This document shows positions 34,716-44,151 of a DNA stretch of 64,000 bases, in pieces (the first letter of the stretch is position 1; each line of letters starts with the position of its first letter). A program made the translations under genes and the position numbers. The DNA lies in assembly GCF_900109995.1 (NCBI RefSeq), contig NZ_FOCB01000009.1, positions 1 to 64,000 of the forward strand, in the 5' to 3' direction. Origin of the DNA: Pseudomonas sp. ok272. Its GTDB lineage: Bacteria; Pseudomonadota; Gammaproteobacteria; Pseudomonadales; Pseudomonadaceae. The notes below the pieces were generated by a model. The model worked only from the letters and a program-made list of their open reading frames with translations, ran no database searches and was not told the DNA's origin.

Positions 34716-35507
34716 CTAGCGGTGCGTGGCAATCCAGATCAGCAAGCCGGCCTGGAACACTGAGAATGCCACCAGGCACGTGATGGTGAAGCGCAAACCG
34801 GTGTCCTCGCGCTTGTAGCGGCTGACTTTTTCTTCCTGCTTCTGCAGTTTGACTTCCTGCTCGGCCAGGTTGCTTTCAGCCTGTTGCAGCATCTGCGCGG
34901 CTTCGAGGATTTCCACGAACTGCAGCTTCTCGCTGTTCCAGTCCCCCAGCAGGTCACTGACCTTGCCTTCCTTGACGCTGCCCTTCAGATGCTGCGCATC
35001 GGCGTAGACCACATCAAAGCCGTGCATGCGCAGAAAGTGATCGCGGCGCAGGCGGGTGTCCTCGTTGAGGGCGTCCTTGTTGTTCAGGTCCATGCCGTCG
35101 ACGGTGTAGCTTGACCACTTGCGCTTGGCCCAGGTGATGCCCTGGGCGGCGAGGAAGCGGCCGATGCCACGGTTCATCGGCTCGACCTGCAAGCCGCTGG
35201 CGGGCTCGAAACGTACGCGGCGGGCGTCGTGGTCAACCCAGACGTCCAGGTGATTCTGTTCTTTGCGCACCCGTTGGCCAGGCAGGCTGATGCTCATGCG
35301 CAACAGGCTGCGGTCGCTGCTGTGGCGCTCGGCATAACCGTACTCGACAAAACGCAGCGGGCGTCCACCCGTCGCCCGATCGGTCTTCAGGGGGGCCAGG
35401 CGCAGCAGCTTGTGGTGCTCGGCCTGGACGTCCGACCACGGCAGGTCGGCCACTTCCGGGGCGCTGGCGTCTGGCGCGGTGTCGGGTGAATTCGGGGTAT
35501 CAGTCAT
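34716..35507 (-). CDS. Conserved protein of unknown function with coiled coil and C-terminal membrane anchor
   Basis: The 263-residue protein has an acidic, disordered N-terminus (about residues 1-25), a globular middle with no recognised family (VEYGYAERHSSDRSLLRM, WVDHDARRVRFEPASGL), a coiled coil around AQMLQQAESNLAEQEVKLQK and a final membrane helix (FTITCLVAFSVFQAGLLIWI). The C-terminal anchor suggests a tail-anchored inner-membrane protein facing the cytoplasm. It is convergent with prmB. I recall a similarly placed hypothetical gene in P. aeruginosa (PA1679), but no function. Confidence 0.8.
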   Translation of the reverse strand: MTDTPNSPDTAPDASAPEVADLPWSDVQAEHHKLLRLAPLKTDRATGGRPLRFVEYGYAERHSSDRSLLRMSISLPGQRVRKEQNHLDVWVDHDARRVRFEPASGLQVEPMNRGIGRFLAAQGITWAKRKWSSYTVDGMDLNNKDALNEDTRLRRDHFLRMHGFDVVYADAQHLKGSVKEGKVSDLLGDWNSEKLQFVEILEAAQMLQQAESNLAEQEVKLQKQEEKVSRYKREDTGLRFTITCLVAFSVFQAGLLIWIATHR

Positions 35508-35606
35508 AACGGCAAGATCCTGTCCAAGCTCTGCTGGTCGACGGCCAGTGGGCCGCCGACACAGACTTATCGGCCGTTTTTTCCAGGACTGGAGGGTAAC
35601 CCCGGC

Positions 35607-36575
35607 TTAACTGGCGCCAATGGCGTCAATAAAGCTGATAATTCGCGTACCCAACTCGGCGGCCAGCGGCAGTTGCGGGTCTTTGTAGGAGGCGAGTTGA
35701 TGCTTGATGTCGTTGGGGACGATACGCATCACGTGGTTCATGCCCTCGATCACGGCCAACTGCGCATCGGGCTTGGCGGCCTTGAGCCGCCGGGCATCGT
35801 CGACGCCGACTTGGATGTCGCTGCTGCCCTGGATGATCAGTGCTGGCATCTGCAGGCGGGCGAAGGCGGCGGCGGGGTCCTGGCGAAACAGGGTGATCAG
35901 GTAGGGCTGCACGCTGGGGCGGAAGATCGGCTGCAGCGGTGACGGTACATCGGCGTCCACCCGACCGGCCTTCAAGCTGTCCAGCAGCTCATTGCTGCGC
36001 AGCAGCAAACGGGGTGGCAGTTGGTTGCTTAATTGCTGGCGTATCACTTGATCCACCGGCCGGCCACTGCCGGACAGGGAAATCACGGCGGCAGCATCCA
36101 CCTGGGGGGCGGCGAGGGTGGCGATCAATGCGCCTTCGCTGTGGCCCAGCAGAATCAATGGGCCCAGTTGCGGATCGCGCTTGAGCTGTTTGCCCCAGGC
36201 CACCGCGTCGGCCACATAGGCGTCAAATGTCAGGTTGCGCTCATCCGGGGTCGCCGCCAGGCTCGCCGCCACGCCGCGCTTGTCGTAGCGCACGCTGGCG
36301 ATGTTGTGCTTGGCCAGCAGCCAGGCCAGGCGCTTGAGGCTATCGTTGTTGCCACCGTCGGGGTTGTTGCCGTTGCGATCGGTCGGGCCAGATCCTGCAA
36401 TGATCAGCACCACCGGTACCGGCGTATCGGATTGGGGCAACAGCAGGGTGCCGAACAGCTCGCCGCTGCCGGTATCCAGCGTGACCGGGCGTTGCAGGAC
36501 AGCGGCTTGGGCTGTCGTGCACAGCAGGCCGGCAAACAGGGTAAGGCTCAGGACAATCACTCGCAGCATCATCAA
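35607..36575 (-). CDS. Secreted or periplasmic alpha/beta-hydrolase
   Basis: Serine hydrolase of about 320 residues with a signal peptide (IVLSLTLFAGLLCTTAQAA). The nucleophile elbow is LLGHSEGALIATL, the acid is probably the Asp in IIQGSSDIQVG and the histidine is in IEGMNHVMRIV. GSGPTDRNGNNPDGGNND is a loop seen in bacterial dienelactone-hydrolase-like proteins. Three consecutive ATG codons at 36575-36567 leave the exact start open by two residues. It is divergent from aroC; the substrate is unknown. Confidence 0.87.
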   Translation of the reverse strand: MMMLRVIVLSLTLFAGLLCTTAQAAVLQRPVTLDTGSGELFGTLLLPQSDTPVPVVLIIAGSGPTDRNGNNPDGGNNDSLKRLAWLLAKHNIASVRYDKRGVAASLAATPDERNLTFDAYVADAVAWGKQLKRDPQLGPLILLGHSEGALIATLAAPQVDAAAVISLSGSGRPVDQVIRQQLSNQLPPRLLLRSNELLDSLKAGRVDADVPSPLQPIFRPSVQPYLITLFRQDPAAAFARLQMPALIIQGSSDIQVGVDDARRLKAAKPDAQLAVIEGMNHVMRIVPNDIKHQLASYKDPQLPLAAELGTRIISFIDAIGAS

Positions 36576-36696
36576 GCCACCATTGAGTAGGTGCCGGTTG
36601 GACTCGCAGGCTGCCTAAAGGTTCGAGGATGAACTACTGAACGAGCCTGCGTATACTGGCGCGCACTTAGTTCAGCGATTTCACGGAGCGCTCCGC

Positions 36697-37788
36697 ATGT
36701 CCGGCAATACCTACGGCAAGCTGTTCACTGTCACCACCGCGGGCGAGAGCCATGGTCCGGCGTTGGTCGCCATTGTCGACGGCTGCCCGCCGGGCCTGGA
36801 GTTGTCCCTGGACGACTTGCAGCGTGACCTCGACCGCCGCAAGCCCGGCACCAGCCGCCACACCACCCAGCGCCAGGAAGCCGACGAAGTCGAAATCCTC
36901 TCGGGCGTGTTCGAAGGCCGCACCACCGGGTGCGCCATTGGCCTGCTGATTCGCAACACCGACCAGAAGTCCAAGGACTACTCGGCCATCAAGGACCTGT
37001 TCCGCCCGGCCCACGCCGACTACACCTACCACCACAAGTACGGCGAGCGCGACTACCGCGGCGGCGGCCGCAGCTCGGCCCGGGAAACCGCGATGCGCGT
37101 GGCCGCGGGGGCGATTGCGAAGAAGTACCTGGCCACCCAGGGCATCGTGATCCGGGGCTACATGAGCCAGCTCGGGCCGATCGAAATCCCGTTCAAGAGC
37201 TGGGATTCGGTGGAGCAGAACGCCTTCTTCAGCCCTGACCCGGACAAGGTGCCAGAGCTTGAGGCCTACATGGACCAGTTGCGCCGTGACCAGGATTCGG
37301 TCGGCGCGAAGATCACCGTGGTCGCCGAAGGCGTGATGCCGGGCCTGGGAGAGCCGATCTTCGACCGCCTGGACGCCGAACTGGCCCATGCGCTGATGAG
37401 CATCAACGCAGTCAAGGGCGTGGAAATTGGCGCCGGGTTCGCCAGCGTGGCGCAGCGCGGTACCGAACACCGTGATGAGATGACCCCGCAGGGTTTCCTC
37501 AGCAACAACGCGGGCGGCATCCTCGGTGGTATCTCTTCCGGCCAGCCGATCGTGGCCCACCTGGCGCTCAAGCCGACATCGAGCATCACCACCCCGGGCC
37601 GCTCCATCGACATCCACGGCAACCCGGTGGATGTGATCACCAAGGGCCGTCACGATCCGTGCGTCGGGATCCGCGCCACACCGATTGCCGAGGCGATGAT
37701 GGCCATCGTGCTGATGGACCACTTGCTGCGCCATCGCGGCCAGAACGCCGACGTGCGTGTCAGCACCCCGGTGCTGGGTCAACTGTGA
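36697..37788 (+). CDS. aroC: Chorismate synthase
   Basis: Last enzyme of the shikimate pathway, using reduced FMN to make chorismate from EPSP. Full length at 363 residues. All signatures are present: [20 protein letters not shown] at the start, [19 protein letters not shown], then the C-terminal [21 protein letters not shown] lies before the ATG. It is followed by an MFS gene and the methionine-salvage genes, as I recall for PA1681-PA1685. Confidence 0.98.
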   Translation: MSGNTYGKLFTVTTAGESHGPALVAIVDGCPPGLELSLDDLQRDLDRRKPGTSRHTTQRQEADEVEILSGVFEGRTTGCAIGLLIRNTDQKSKDYSAIKDLFRPAHADYTYHHKYGERDYRGGGRSSARETAMRVAAGAIAKKYLATQGIVIRGYMSQLGPIEIPFKSWDSVEQNAFFSPDPDKVPELEAYMDQLRRDQDSVGAKITVVAEGVMPGLGEPIFDRLDAELAHALMSINAVKGVEIGAGFASVAQRGTEHRDEMTPQGFLSNNAGGILGGISSGQPIVAHLALKPTSSITTPGRSIDIHGNPVDVITKGRHDPCVGIRATPIAEAMMAIVLMDHLLRHRGQNADVRVSTPVLGQL

Positions 37789-37822
37789 TGCCGGGCCCTG
37801 AGGTCGCCGCGGTCTGAAGGCC

Positions 37823-38968
37823 GTGGCGGCGCTGCCGTACTGGCGGCTATCGAGTTTCTATCTGTTCTACTTCGCCTTGCTCGGGTCGACGGCGCCGTTC
37901 CTGGCGTTGTACTTCAATCACCTGGGCTTCAGCGCGGCACGCATCGGCGAACTGGTGGCCATCCCGATGCTGATGCGCTGTGTCGCCCCCAATATCTGGG
38001 GCTGGCTCGGTGACCACACGGGCCGGCGCCTGGCCATCGTGCGCTTTGGCGCAATCTGTACGCTGCTGACGTTCTCGCTGATCTTCTTCAGCAACAGCTA
38101 CGCCTGGCTGGCGATGGTCATGGCCCTGCACGCGTTCTTCTGGCACGCGGTGCTGCCGCAGTTCGAAGTCATCACCCTGGCACACTTGCAAGGGCAAACC
38201 GCGCGCTACAGCCAGATTCGCCTGTGGGGCTCGATTGGTTTCATCATCACCGTGGTCGCCCTGGGGAAACTGTTCGAATGGCTGAGCCTGGATATCTACC
38301 CGGTGGCGCTGGTGGTGATCATGGCCGGGATTGTCATCAGCAGCCTGTGGGTGCCCAACGCCCAGCCGGTGCAAGGCCCGCGGCTGGTGGGCGAGGGCTT
38401 TGTCAAACAGCTGCGCAGCCCCGGGGTGCTGGCGTTTTATGGCTGCGTGGCGCTGATGCAGATGAGCCATGGACCGTATTACACCTTCCTGACCCTGCAC
38501 CTCGAACGCCTGGGTTACAGCCGTGGTGTGATTGGCCTTTTATGGGCCCTGGGCGTGGTGGCCGAAGTCTTGATGTTCCTGTGCATGAGCAAGATCCTGG
38601 CGCGGTTTTCGGTGCGCCGGGTGCTGATGGCCAGTTTCCTGTTGGCGGCGTTGCGCTGGTTGTTGCTGGGCTCGTTCGCCGAGTACCTGTGGGTGCTGCT
38701 GCTCGCGCAGGTGTTGCACGCGGCCACCTTCGGCAGCTTTCACGCCGCTGCCATCCATTTCGTGCAACGTAGCTTCGGCGCGCGCCAGCAGGGCCAGGGC
38801 CAGGCGTTCTATGCCGCACTGGCCGGCACCGGCGGGGCGTTGGGCGCGTTGTACTCCGGCTACAGCTGGAATGCCCTGGGTGCCACCTTGACCTTTAGTA
38901 TTGCCAGTCTCGCAGCCCTGGCTGCAGCCGTTATCATTGCCACACGTATGCAAGAGGATCGGCCATGA
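37823..38968 (+). CDS. Major facilitator superfamily transporter (HcaT/3-phenylpropionate-like)
   Basis: 381-residue inner-membrane protein with about 12 hydrophobic segments. The first helix (FYLFYFALLGSTAPFLALYFN) and the loop WGWLGDHTGRRLAIV (MFS motif A-like) fit the HcaT/LacY-like branch, as do YSQIRLWGSIGF and QGQGQAFYAALAG. I use the GTG at 37823; the ribosome binding site is weak. Its stop overlaps the mtnB start (ATGA at 38965-38968), so it is coupled to methionine salvage. Whether it moves methylthioribose or an unrelated compound is not known. Confidence 0.88.
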   Translation: MAALPYWRLSSFYLFYFALLGSTAPFLALYFNHLGFSAARIGELVAIPMLMRCVAPNIWGWLGDHTGRRLAIVRFGAICTLLTFSLIFFSNSYAWLAMVMALHAFFWHAVLPQFEVITLAHLQGQTARYSQIRLWGSIGFIITVVALGKLFEWLSLDIYPVALVVIMAGIVISSLWVPNAQPVQGPRLVGEGFVKQLRSPGVLAFYGCVALMQMSHGPYYTFLTLHLERLGYSRGVIGLLWALGVVAEVLMFLCMSKILARFSVRRVLMASFLLAALRWLLLGSFAEYLWVLLLAQVLHAATFGSFHAAAIHFVQRSFGARQQGQGQAFYAALAGTGGALGALYSGYSWNALGATLTFSIASLAALAAAVIIATRMQEDRP

Positions 38969-39585
38969 GCCTTACCCGTGAACAGCTCGCTCAGCAGATC
39001 ATCGACGCCGGGCGTTTTTTGTATGGCCGCGGCTGGTCGCCGGCCACCAGCAGCAATTATTCGGTACGACTGTCGGCGAGCGAAGCGCTGTTGACCGTCT
39101 CCGGCAAGCACAAGGGGCAACTGGCGGCGGACGACGTGCTGGCCACCGACCTGGCCGGCAACAGCCTGGAGCCGGGCAAGAAGCCTTCCGCCGAAACCCT
39201 GTTGCACACCCAGTTGTACCGCTGGCGTGCCGACATCGGCGCGGTATTGCACACCCATTCGGTGAATGCCACGGTGTTGTCGCGGTTGCTGCGCAGCGAT
39301 TCGATCACGTTTGAAGACTATGAGCTGCAAAAGGCCTTCAGCGGGATCGCCACCCATGAATCCAAAGTGCGCGTGCCGATCTTCGACAATGACCAGGACA
39401 TTCAGCGCCTGGCCTCAAGGGTCCAGCCCTGGCTGGAGGCCCACCCCGACTGCGTTGGCTACCTGATCCGCGGCCATGGCCTGTACACCTGGGGGCCGAC
39501 GATGAACGACGCCCTGCGACAGATCGAAGCCTTTGAGTTCCTGTTTGAATGCGAGCTGAAAATGCGCGCCTTGAGCCACCGTTAA
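38965..39585 (+). CDS. mtnB: Methylthioribulose-1-phosphate dehydratase
   Basis: Dehydrates methylthioribulose-1-phosphate in the methionine salvage pathway. Class II aldolase/adducin fold of 206 residues. The N-terminal GWSPATSSNYSVRL and the zinc ligands in VLHTHSVNATVLSR and YLIRGHGLYTWG are clear. The start overlaps the upstream transporter gene by four bases. mtnD and mtnC follow at 39685 and 40235. Confidence 0.96.
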   Translation: MSLTREQLAQQIIDAGRFLYGRGWSPATSSNYSVRLSASEALLTVSGKHKGQLAADDVLATDLAGNSLEPGKKPSAETLLHTQLYRWRADIGAVLHTHSVNATVLSRLLRSDSITFEDYELQKAFSGIATHESKVRVPIFDNDQDIQRLASRVQPWLEAHPDCVGYLIRGHGLYTWGPTMNDALRQIEAFEFLFECELKMRALSHR

Positions 39586-39684
39586 GGCCTGCCTTAGCCC
39601 CACTCCCCACCGCCTGATGCAACGCGTTGCCCTACCGGCCTGCAAAAGCCGGACGCCAGCGCCGCCAACCGAGGAATTGCCAGT

Positions 39685-40230
39685 ATGAGCAGCCTGTCCG
39701 TTTACCATGTATCCAGCCCGGACCTGCCGAACAAGGTCCTGACCCACTTCGAGGACATCGCGTCCACCCTGGCCGAGCACGGCGTGCGTTTCGACCGCTG
39801 GCAAGCGGCGGCGAAGATCCAGCCCGGCGCCAGCCAGGAAGAGGTGATCGCGGCCTATCGTGTGCAGATCGATCAACTGATGAGCGAGCGTGGCTACATC
39901 ACCGTCGACGTCATTAGCCTCAACAGTGATCACCCGCAAAAAGCCGAGTTGCGCGCCAAGTTCCTCGACGAGCACCGCCACGGCGAGGATGAAGTGCGTT
40001 TCTTCGTCGCCGGTCGTGGCCTGTTCACCCTGCACATCGGCGATTACGTGTACGCCGTGTTGTGCGAGAAGAACGACCTGATCTCCGTCCCCGTCGGCAC
40101 CCCGCATTGGTTCGACATGGGCGAGCACCCGCACTTCGTGGCCATCCGCCTGTTCAACAACCCTGAAGGCTGGGTCGCCGATTTCACTGGGGAAGACATC
40201 GCCAGCCGCTTCCCACGCCTGGAGGACTAA
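39685..40230 (+). CDS. mtnD: Acireductone dioxygenase
   Basis: Metal-dependent cupin that oxidises acireductone either to the methionine precursor 2-keto-4-methylthiobutyrate (Fe form) or to off-pathway products (Ni form). The metal ligands are in [14 protein letters not shown] (His, His, Glu) and [12 protein letters not shown] (His). It has 181 residues, a normal length. mtnC starts four bases after the stop, and mtnB lies 99 bases upstream. Confidence 0.97.
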   Translation: MSSLSVYHVSSPDLPNKVLTHFEDIASTLAEHGVRFDRWQAAAKIQPGASQEEVIAAYRVQIDQLMSERGYITVDVISLNSDHPQKAELRAKFLDEHRHGEDEVRFFVAGRGLFTLHIGDYVYAVLCEKNDLISVPVGTPHWFDMGEHPHFVAIRLFNNPEGWVADFTGEDIASRFPRLED

Positions 40231-40234
40231 GCCC

Positions 40235-40918
40235 ATGACCATCAAGGCCATTCTCACCGACATCGAAGGCACCACCAGCGCCGTCAGTTTTGTCTTCGAC
40301 GTGCTGTTCCCCTACGCCGCCCAGCACCTGCCGGCGTTTGTCCGCCAGCACGCGCAGCGAGCCGACGTTGCCGAGCAACTGGACGCGGTGCGCCGCGACA
40401 GCGCCGAGCCGGATGCCGATGTGGAACGGGTGATCGAGATTCTCTTGGGCTGGATCGCCGAGGACCGCAAAGCCACACCGCTCAAAGCCTTGCAGGGGAT
40501 GGTCTGGGCGCAGGGCTATCAGGCCGGGCAACTCAAAGGCCATGTCTACCCGGATGCGGTCGACGCGTTAAAACGCTGGCACCAGGCCGGTTATCAATTG
40601 TTTGTCTACTCGTCCGGCTCGATCCAGGCGCAGAAGCTGATTTTCGGCTGCTCCGAGGCCGGAGACTTGACGCCGTTGTTCAGTGGCTACTTTGACACCA
40701 CGTCAGGGGCCAAGCGCGAGGCGAGTGCCTACCAGCGCATCAGCCAGTCCATTGGCTGCTCGGCTGAGCAGATTCTGTTCCTGTCCGATATCGTCGAAGA
40801 ACTCGACGCCGCCCAACTCGCCGGGATGGCCACTTGTGGCCTGGTGCGGGATGGCGGGGAATTGGCCGGGCATCTCACTGTCACGACCTTTGCGCAGATT
40901 GACCCGGCACACTTTTGA
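40235..40918 (+). CDS. mtnC: Enolase-phosphatase E1
   Basis: Bifunctional HAD enzyme that enolises and dephosphorylates 2,3-diketo-5-methylthiopentyl-1-phosphate to acireductone. The catalytic [19 protein letters not shown] is the E1 version of motif I, and [15 protein letters not shown] is motif [18 protein letters not shown] carries the last motif. 227 residues is normal. It follows mtnD with a four-base gap. The other pathway genes (mtnA, mtnN or mtnP) are not in the window. Confidence 0.96.
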   Translation: MTIKAILTDIEGTTSAVSFVFDVLFPYAAQHLPAFVRQHAQRADVAEQLDAVRRDSAEPDADVERVIEILLGWIAEDRKATPLKALQGMVWAQGYQAGQLKGHVYPDAVDALKRWHQAGYQLFVYSSGSIQAQKLIFGCSEAGDLTPLFSGYFDTTSGAKREASAYQRISQSIGCSAEQILFLSDIVEELDAAQLAGMATCGLVRDGGELAGHLTVTTFAQIDPAHF

Positions 40919-40924
40919 AGGACG

Positions 40925-40958
40925 CGGCTGACTGAAAGATCCTAGGCTTCAGTCGGCC
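40925..40958. terminator. Imperfect stem-loop after mtnC
   Basis: GGCTGACTGAAAG and CTTCAGTCGGCC form an imperfect stem around ATCCTAGG, just past the mtnC stop. No T-run is present, so its role as a terminator is uncertain. Confidence 0.35.
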
Positions 40959-41164
40959 AATTCAGTGGAATAACCCTGCTATCCGCCAAGCGCCTGTAGG
41001 ACATGTAGGAAGTTGCCTGTTGATAAGTCAGGCATCACTGTTTGTGCTTTTACCGGCTTGTTTAATCTCCTCGCTATGTAACTCTTTTGCCCTGAAACAC
41101 ATGCGCTTGCCCGGACCATCACGGTTCGGCATGAGGGTTATCAACGTCTAGGAGGTGAGGGGGA

Positions 41165-41431
41165 ATGAACAGCGTCGTTGGCGATACCGAGCCTGTAGTG
41201 ACGCTCGTCAAGCAGCGGCATGGGAGTCTGGCGGGCCGGCCGCTGAGCGAGAAGGAATTGGAGATACTGCGCTGGGCCAGGCAGGGTAAAACCGTGTGGG
41301 AGATCAGCGTTATCCGCGCCATTTCTCCGAGTACGGTGAAGTTTCACCTGGGCAGAATCTACGTCAAGCTGCAGGTCAGCAACCGCGCCCAGGCCGTGGG
41401 TGTGGCACTCAAGCGTGGGCTGCTCGGCTGA
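41165..41431 (+). CDS. Orphan LuxR-type HTH protein without sensor domain
   Basis: An 88-residue protein that is little more than a GerE/LuxR-type helix-turn-helix: LSEKELEILRWARQGKTVWE followed by SPSTVKFHLGRIYVKLQVSNRAQAV. The KTVWEIS and VSNRAQAV parts resemble the quorum-sensing LuxR subgroup, yet no autoinducer-binding domain precedes it. A strong GGAGGTGAGGGGG lies before the ATG. The gene stands alone between mtnC and the DUF3509 gene. It may bind DNA without a ligand or compete with full-length regulators; the targets are unknown. Confidence 0.82.
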   Translation: MNSVVGDTEPVVTLVKQRHGSLAGRPLSEKELEILRWARQGKTVWEISVIRAISPSTVKFHLGRIYVKLQVSNRAQAVGVALKRGLLG

Positions 41432-41435
41432 AACC

Positions 41436-41471
41436 AAAAAAAGGACCGCCAAGCGCAAGGCCGGGCGGTCC
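41436..41471 (-). terminator. Rho-independent terminator after the DUF3509 gene
   Basis: On the minus strand GGACCGCC and GGCGGTCC form a stem followed by seven T residues, 36 bases past the DUF3509 stop. It lies just after the HTH gene on the other strand, so it ends only the minus-strand transcript efficiently. Confidence 0.8.
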
Positions 41472-41507
41472 AAAGGGAATTCTCGGGTAGCGCCGCAGCG
41501 CTCAGGC

Positions 41508-41780
41508 CTAGTGGTAGGTCGGCAAGGCAAACCGATGCTGGCTTTGCAGCATGGAGATGTTCGGCAGTTCGCTGGCCTGTTCGGCCAGGTCGCGGCGAAT
41601 GGCACTGATTGCCCAGGACAACTGATCGCCGCAATGCAGTTGGGCGTAGGAAATCGAACGCTTGAACACCTTGCCTTCACTGCTACGCAACGTCAGCAGA
41701 ATCCCGCCGTCAGGCCGAGCCTGGGTGGTGACGTCGAAGTGGGAGAACAGGGACGAAAATTTTTCCTGGATCAGGTTCAT
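41508..41780 (-). CDS. DUF3509-like small Pseudomonas protein
   Basis: A 90-residue protein starting at the ATG at 41780 with GGAG upstream; a longer frame to 41846 lacks support. I recognise it as resembling the small DUF3509 family from the N-terminal MNLIQEKFSSLFSHFDV and the segment RPDGGILLTLRSSEGKVFKR. WAISAIRRDLAEQ forms a C-terminal helix. No function is known. It is convergent with the HTH gene. Confidence 0.7.
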   Translation of the reverse strand: MNLIQEKFSSLFSHFDVTTQARPDGGILLTLRSSEGKVFKRSISYAQLHCGDQLSWAISAIRRDLAEQASELPNISMLQSQHRFALPTYH

Positions 41781-42215
41781 GTCGATCAACTCCGTGTGCA
41801 CATGAATGGCAGCATGGAGAGGTAGTTGCACTGATTGTGCCAGCATGAATATTTAAATAATTCCTCTAAAATCAATTAGTTATATGTCTTGATGATTTGT
41901 GTCGTCGTGCATTCTGCATGAATGGCCATCGTGCATCTTGCAATTTGCGTGATCGCCGCCGGCCCATCACCGCGGCAGTGCCGGCGTGGTCGACGGCCGC
42001 GCCCGGATACAAAACATTTCAAAAACCGCGTGTACAGCCCGGGAACCCCTGGCGTACTTTTTGCCCTGTCGTCAGGCACTCACGCCGCGCCTGCATGCTG
42101 CGCCGCGAGGTTGGCGTCGTTTCTCATCCAGGGATGAAGTTGCCCGAACACCTCGAACACCTGTTCGCCCGACAATAACAAGATGGCCAGATGCGAAGGG
42201 CCAACCGGGAGCACC
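41781..42215. other. Intergenic region with AT-rich promoter-like part
   Basis: About 435 bases without a convincing gene. The stretch near 41846-41890 is clearly AT-rich and probably holds the promoter of the DUF3509 gene. Frames near 42080-42385 on the minus strand overlap the acyl-CoA synthetase start and show no family. Confidence 0.45.
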
Positions 42216-44054
42216 ATGAGCAGCACACCAAGCGACACGATTACCTGGGGCATGATGCTCCGTAAGTTGCCGTCCATCGTCAAAGCCCTGCCGCGTGTGG
42301 TCCGGGGCATGAAAGCCGCCAACGTCAAACAGCCAGACCAGCCCTGCGGCCTGGCGTTCACCTTCGAGCAAGCCAGCGCTCGCAACCCCGACGGCCCGGC
42401 GCTGATGCAGGGGACGGTCAGCCTCAGCTATTCACAGGTCAATCAGTGGGCCAACCGCATCGCCCATTACTTGATCAGCCAGGGCGTCGGCAAGGGCGAC
42501 GTGGTGGGGGTGTTCATCGAGAACCGCCCCGAACTGTTGGTGACGGTGCTGGCGGTGGCCAAGGTGGGCGCCGTCAGTGCCATGCTCAACACTTCGCAAA
42601 CCCAGCAGGCGCTGGTGCACAGCATCAACCTGGTCAAGCCGGTGGCCATTGTGGTGGGGGCGGAACTGGTCAATGCCTACGGCGCCATTCGTCAGCAGGT
42701 GGCCATCGCCGACGCGAGGACCTGGTGGGTGGCCGACCAGGACACCTTCAGCGATCCAGGTCAGGCGCCAGCCGGTTTCATCAACCTGATGCGCGCCAGT
42801 GCCGATGGCCTCACCGAGAACCCGGCCAGCAGCCAGCAGATTTACCTGGACGACCCTTGTTTCTACATCTACACCTCTGGCACCACTGGCCTGCCCAAGG
42901 CCGGGGTGTTCAAGCACGGGCGCTGGATGCGCAGCTCTGCCAGCTTCGGCATGATTGCCCTGGATATGGCCCCGGACGATATCGTCTATTGCACCTTGCC
43001 GCTGTATCACGCCACCGGCCTGTGCGTGTGCTGGGGTTCGGCGATATGCGGGGCGTCGGGGTTCGCCATCCGCCGCAAGTTCAGCGCCAGCCAGTTCTGG
43101 AACGATGTGCGCAAGTACCGCGCCACCACCCTGGGCTATGTCGGCGAGTTGTGCCGTTACCTGATCGATCAACCGCCCAGCAGTGATGATCGCGATAACA
43201 CCGTGCGCAAGATGATTGGCAATGGCCTGCGTCCAGGCGTCTGGGGCGAGTTCAAGCAGCGCTTCGGGGTCAGCCACATTTGCGAGCTGTACGCGGCGAG
43301 CGACGGCAATATCGGCTTTTCCAACATCCTGAACTTCGATAACACCGTCGGTTTTTCGTTGATGTCCTGGGAACTGGTGGAATACGCCCACGACACCAGC
43401 GAGCCGATTCGCAACGGCCAGGGTTTCATGCAGAAAGTCGGCAAGGGCCATCAGGGCCTGTTGCTGGCGAAGATCGACGACAAAGCTCCGTTGGACGGCT
43501 ACACCGACCCGCAGAAGACCGCCAAGGTCGTGCTCCACGATGTGTTCGAGAAGGGCGATCGCTACTTCAACACCGGCGACCTGCTGCGCAATATCGGTTT
43601 TGGCCATGCGCAGTTCGTCGACCGCCTGGGCGATACCTATCGCTGGAAGGGCGAGAATGTGTCCACGACCGAGATGGAAAACATCCTGCTGCAACACCCG
43701 CATATTGCCGAGGCGGTGGTCTATGGCGTGGAGATCAGCAATACCAATGGCCGCGCCGGCATGGCGGCGATCACGCCGGCCGAATCCCTGGCCACCCTGG
43801 ATTTCAGCGAACTGCTCAGCTTTGCCCGGCAGCAGATGCCCGCGTATGCGGTGCCGCTGTTCTTGCGGGTGAAGGTGAAGATGGAGACCACGGGCACCTT
43901 CAAGTACCAGAAGACCCGGCTCAAGGCCGAGGCCTTCGATCCAGACAAAGCCGGGGACGATCCGATCTATGCCTGGCTACCGGGTTCGGACACCTATGTG
44001 CAGATCACCGAGCAAGTGCTGGCAGACATCCACGGCGGCAAGTTTCGTTATTGA
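42216..44054 (+). CDS. Long-chain acyl-CoA synthetase (FATP-like, AMP-binding)
   Basis: Activates fatty acids to acyl-CoA through an acyl-adenylate. The AMP-binding P-loop is YIYTSGTTGLPKAGVFKHGR, the adenylate motif is ELYAASDGNIGF, and the C-terminal GDTYRWKGENVSTTEME is the FATP/VLACS form of the conserved GD-R/K-G motif; the last lysine is in GTFKYQKTRLK. At 612 residues from the ATG at 42216 (GGGAG upstream) it is full length. Such FATP-type enzymes differ from FadD; here its lipid substrate is not known. The ankyrin gene follows 97 bases later. Confidence 0.9.
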   Translation: MSSTPSDTITWGMMLRKLPSIVKALPRVVRGMKAANVKQPDQPCGLAFTFEQASARNPDGPALMQGTVSLSYSQVNQWANRIAHYLISQGVGKGDVVGVFIENRPELLVTVLAVAKVGAVSAMLNTSQTQQALVHSINLVKPVAIVVGAELVNAYGAIRQQVAIADARTWWVADQDTFSDPGQAPAGFINLMRASADGLTENPASSQQIYLDDPCFYIYTSGTTGLPKAGVFKHGRWMRSSASFGMIALDMAPDDIVYCTLPLYHATGLCVCWGSAICGASGFAIRRKFSASQFWNDVRKYRATTLGYVGELCRYLIDQPPSSDDRDNTVRKMIGNGLRPGVWGEFKQRFGVSHICELYAASDGNIGFSNILNFDNTVGFSLMSWELVEYAHDTSEPIRNGQGFMQKVGKGHQGLLLAKIDDKAPLDGYTDPQKTAKVVLHDVFEKGDRYFNTGDLLRNIGFGHAQFVDRLGDTYRWKGENVSTTEMENILLQHPHIAEAVVYGVEISNTNGRAGMAAITPAESLATLDFSELLSFARQQMPAYAVPLFLRVKVKMETTGTFKYQKTRLKAEAFDPDKAGDDPIYAWLPGSDTYVQITEQVLADIHGGKFRY

Positions 44055-44151
44055 GTGCGGCTATGGCGGCTGAAGAGAAAAAAGGGATGACAGGCACCGG
44101 GCCGCTTGAGGACACTAGCGGCCTTGCGATTGACCGAAGATGGAGTCCCCA

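Noticed and set aside
42080..42385. 101-residue frame on the minus strand upstream of the acyl-CoA synthetase
   Set aside because: It overlaps the start of a well-supported gene and shows no family or clear ribosome binding site.
42432..43703. 423-residue open frame on the minus strand inside the acyl-CoA synthetase gene
   Set aside because: The sense strand has all AMP-binding motifs; the antisense product has no domain and is a shadow.
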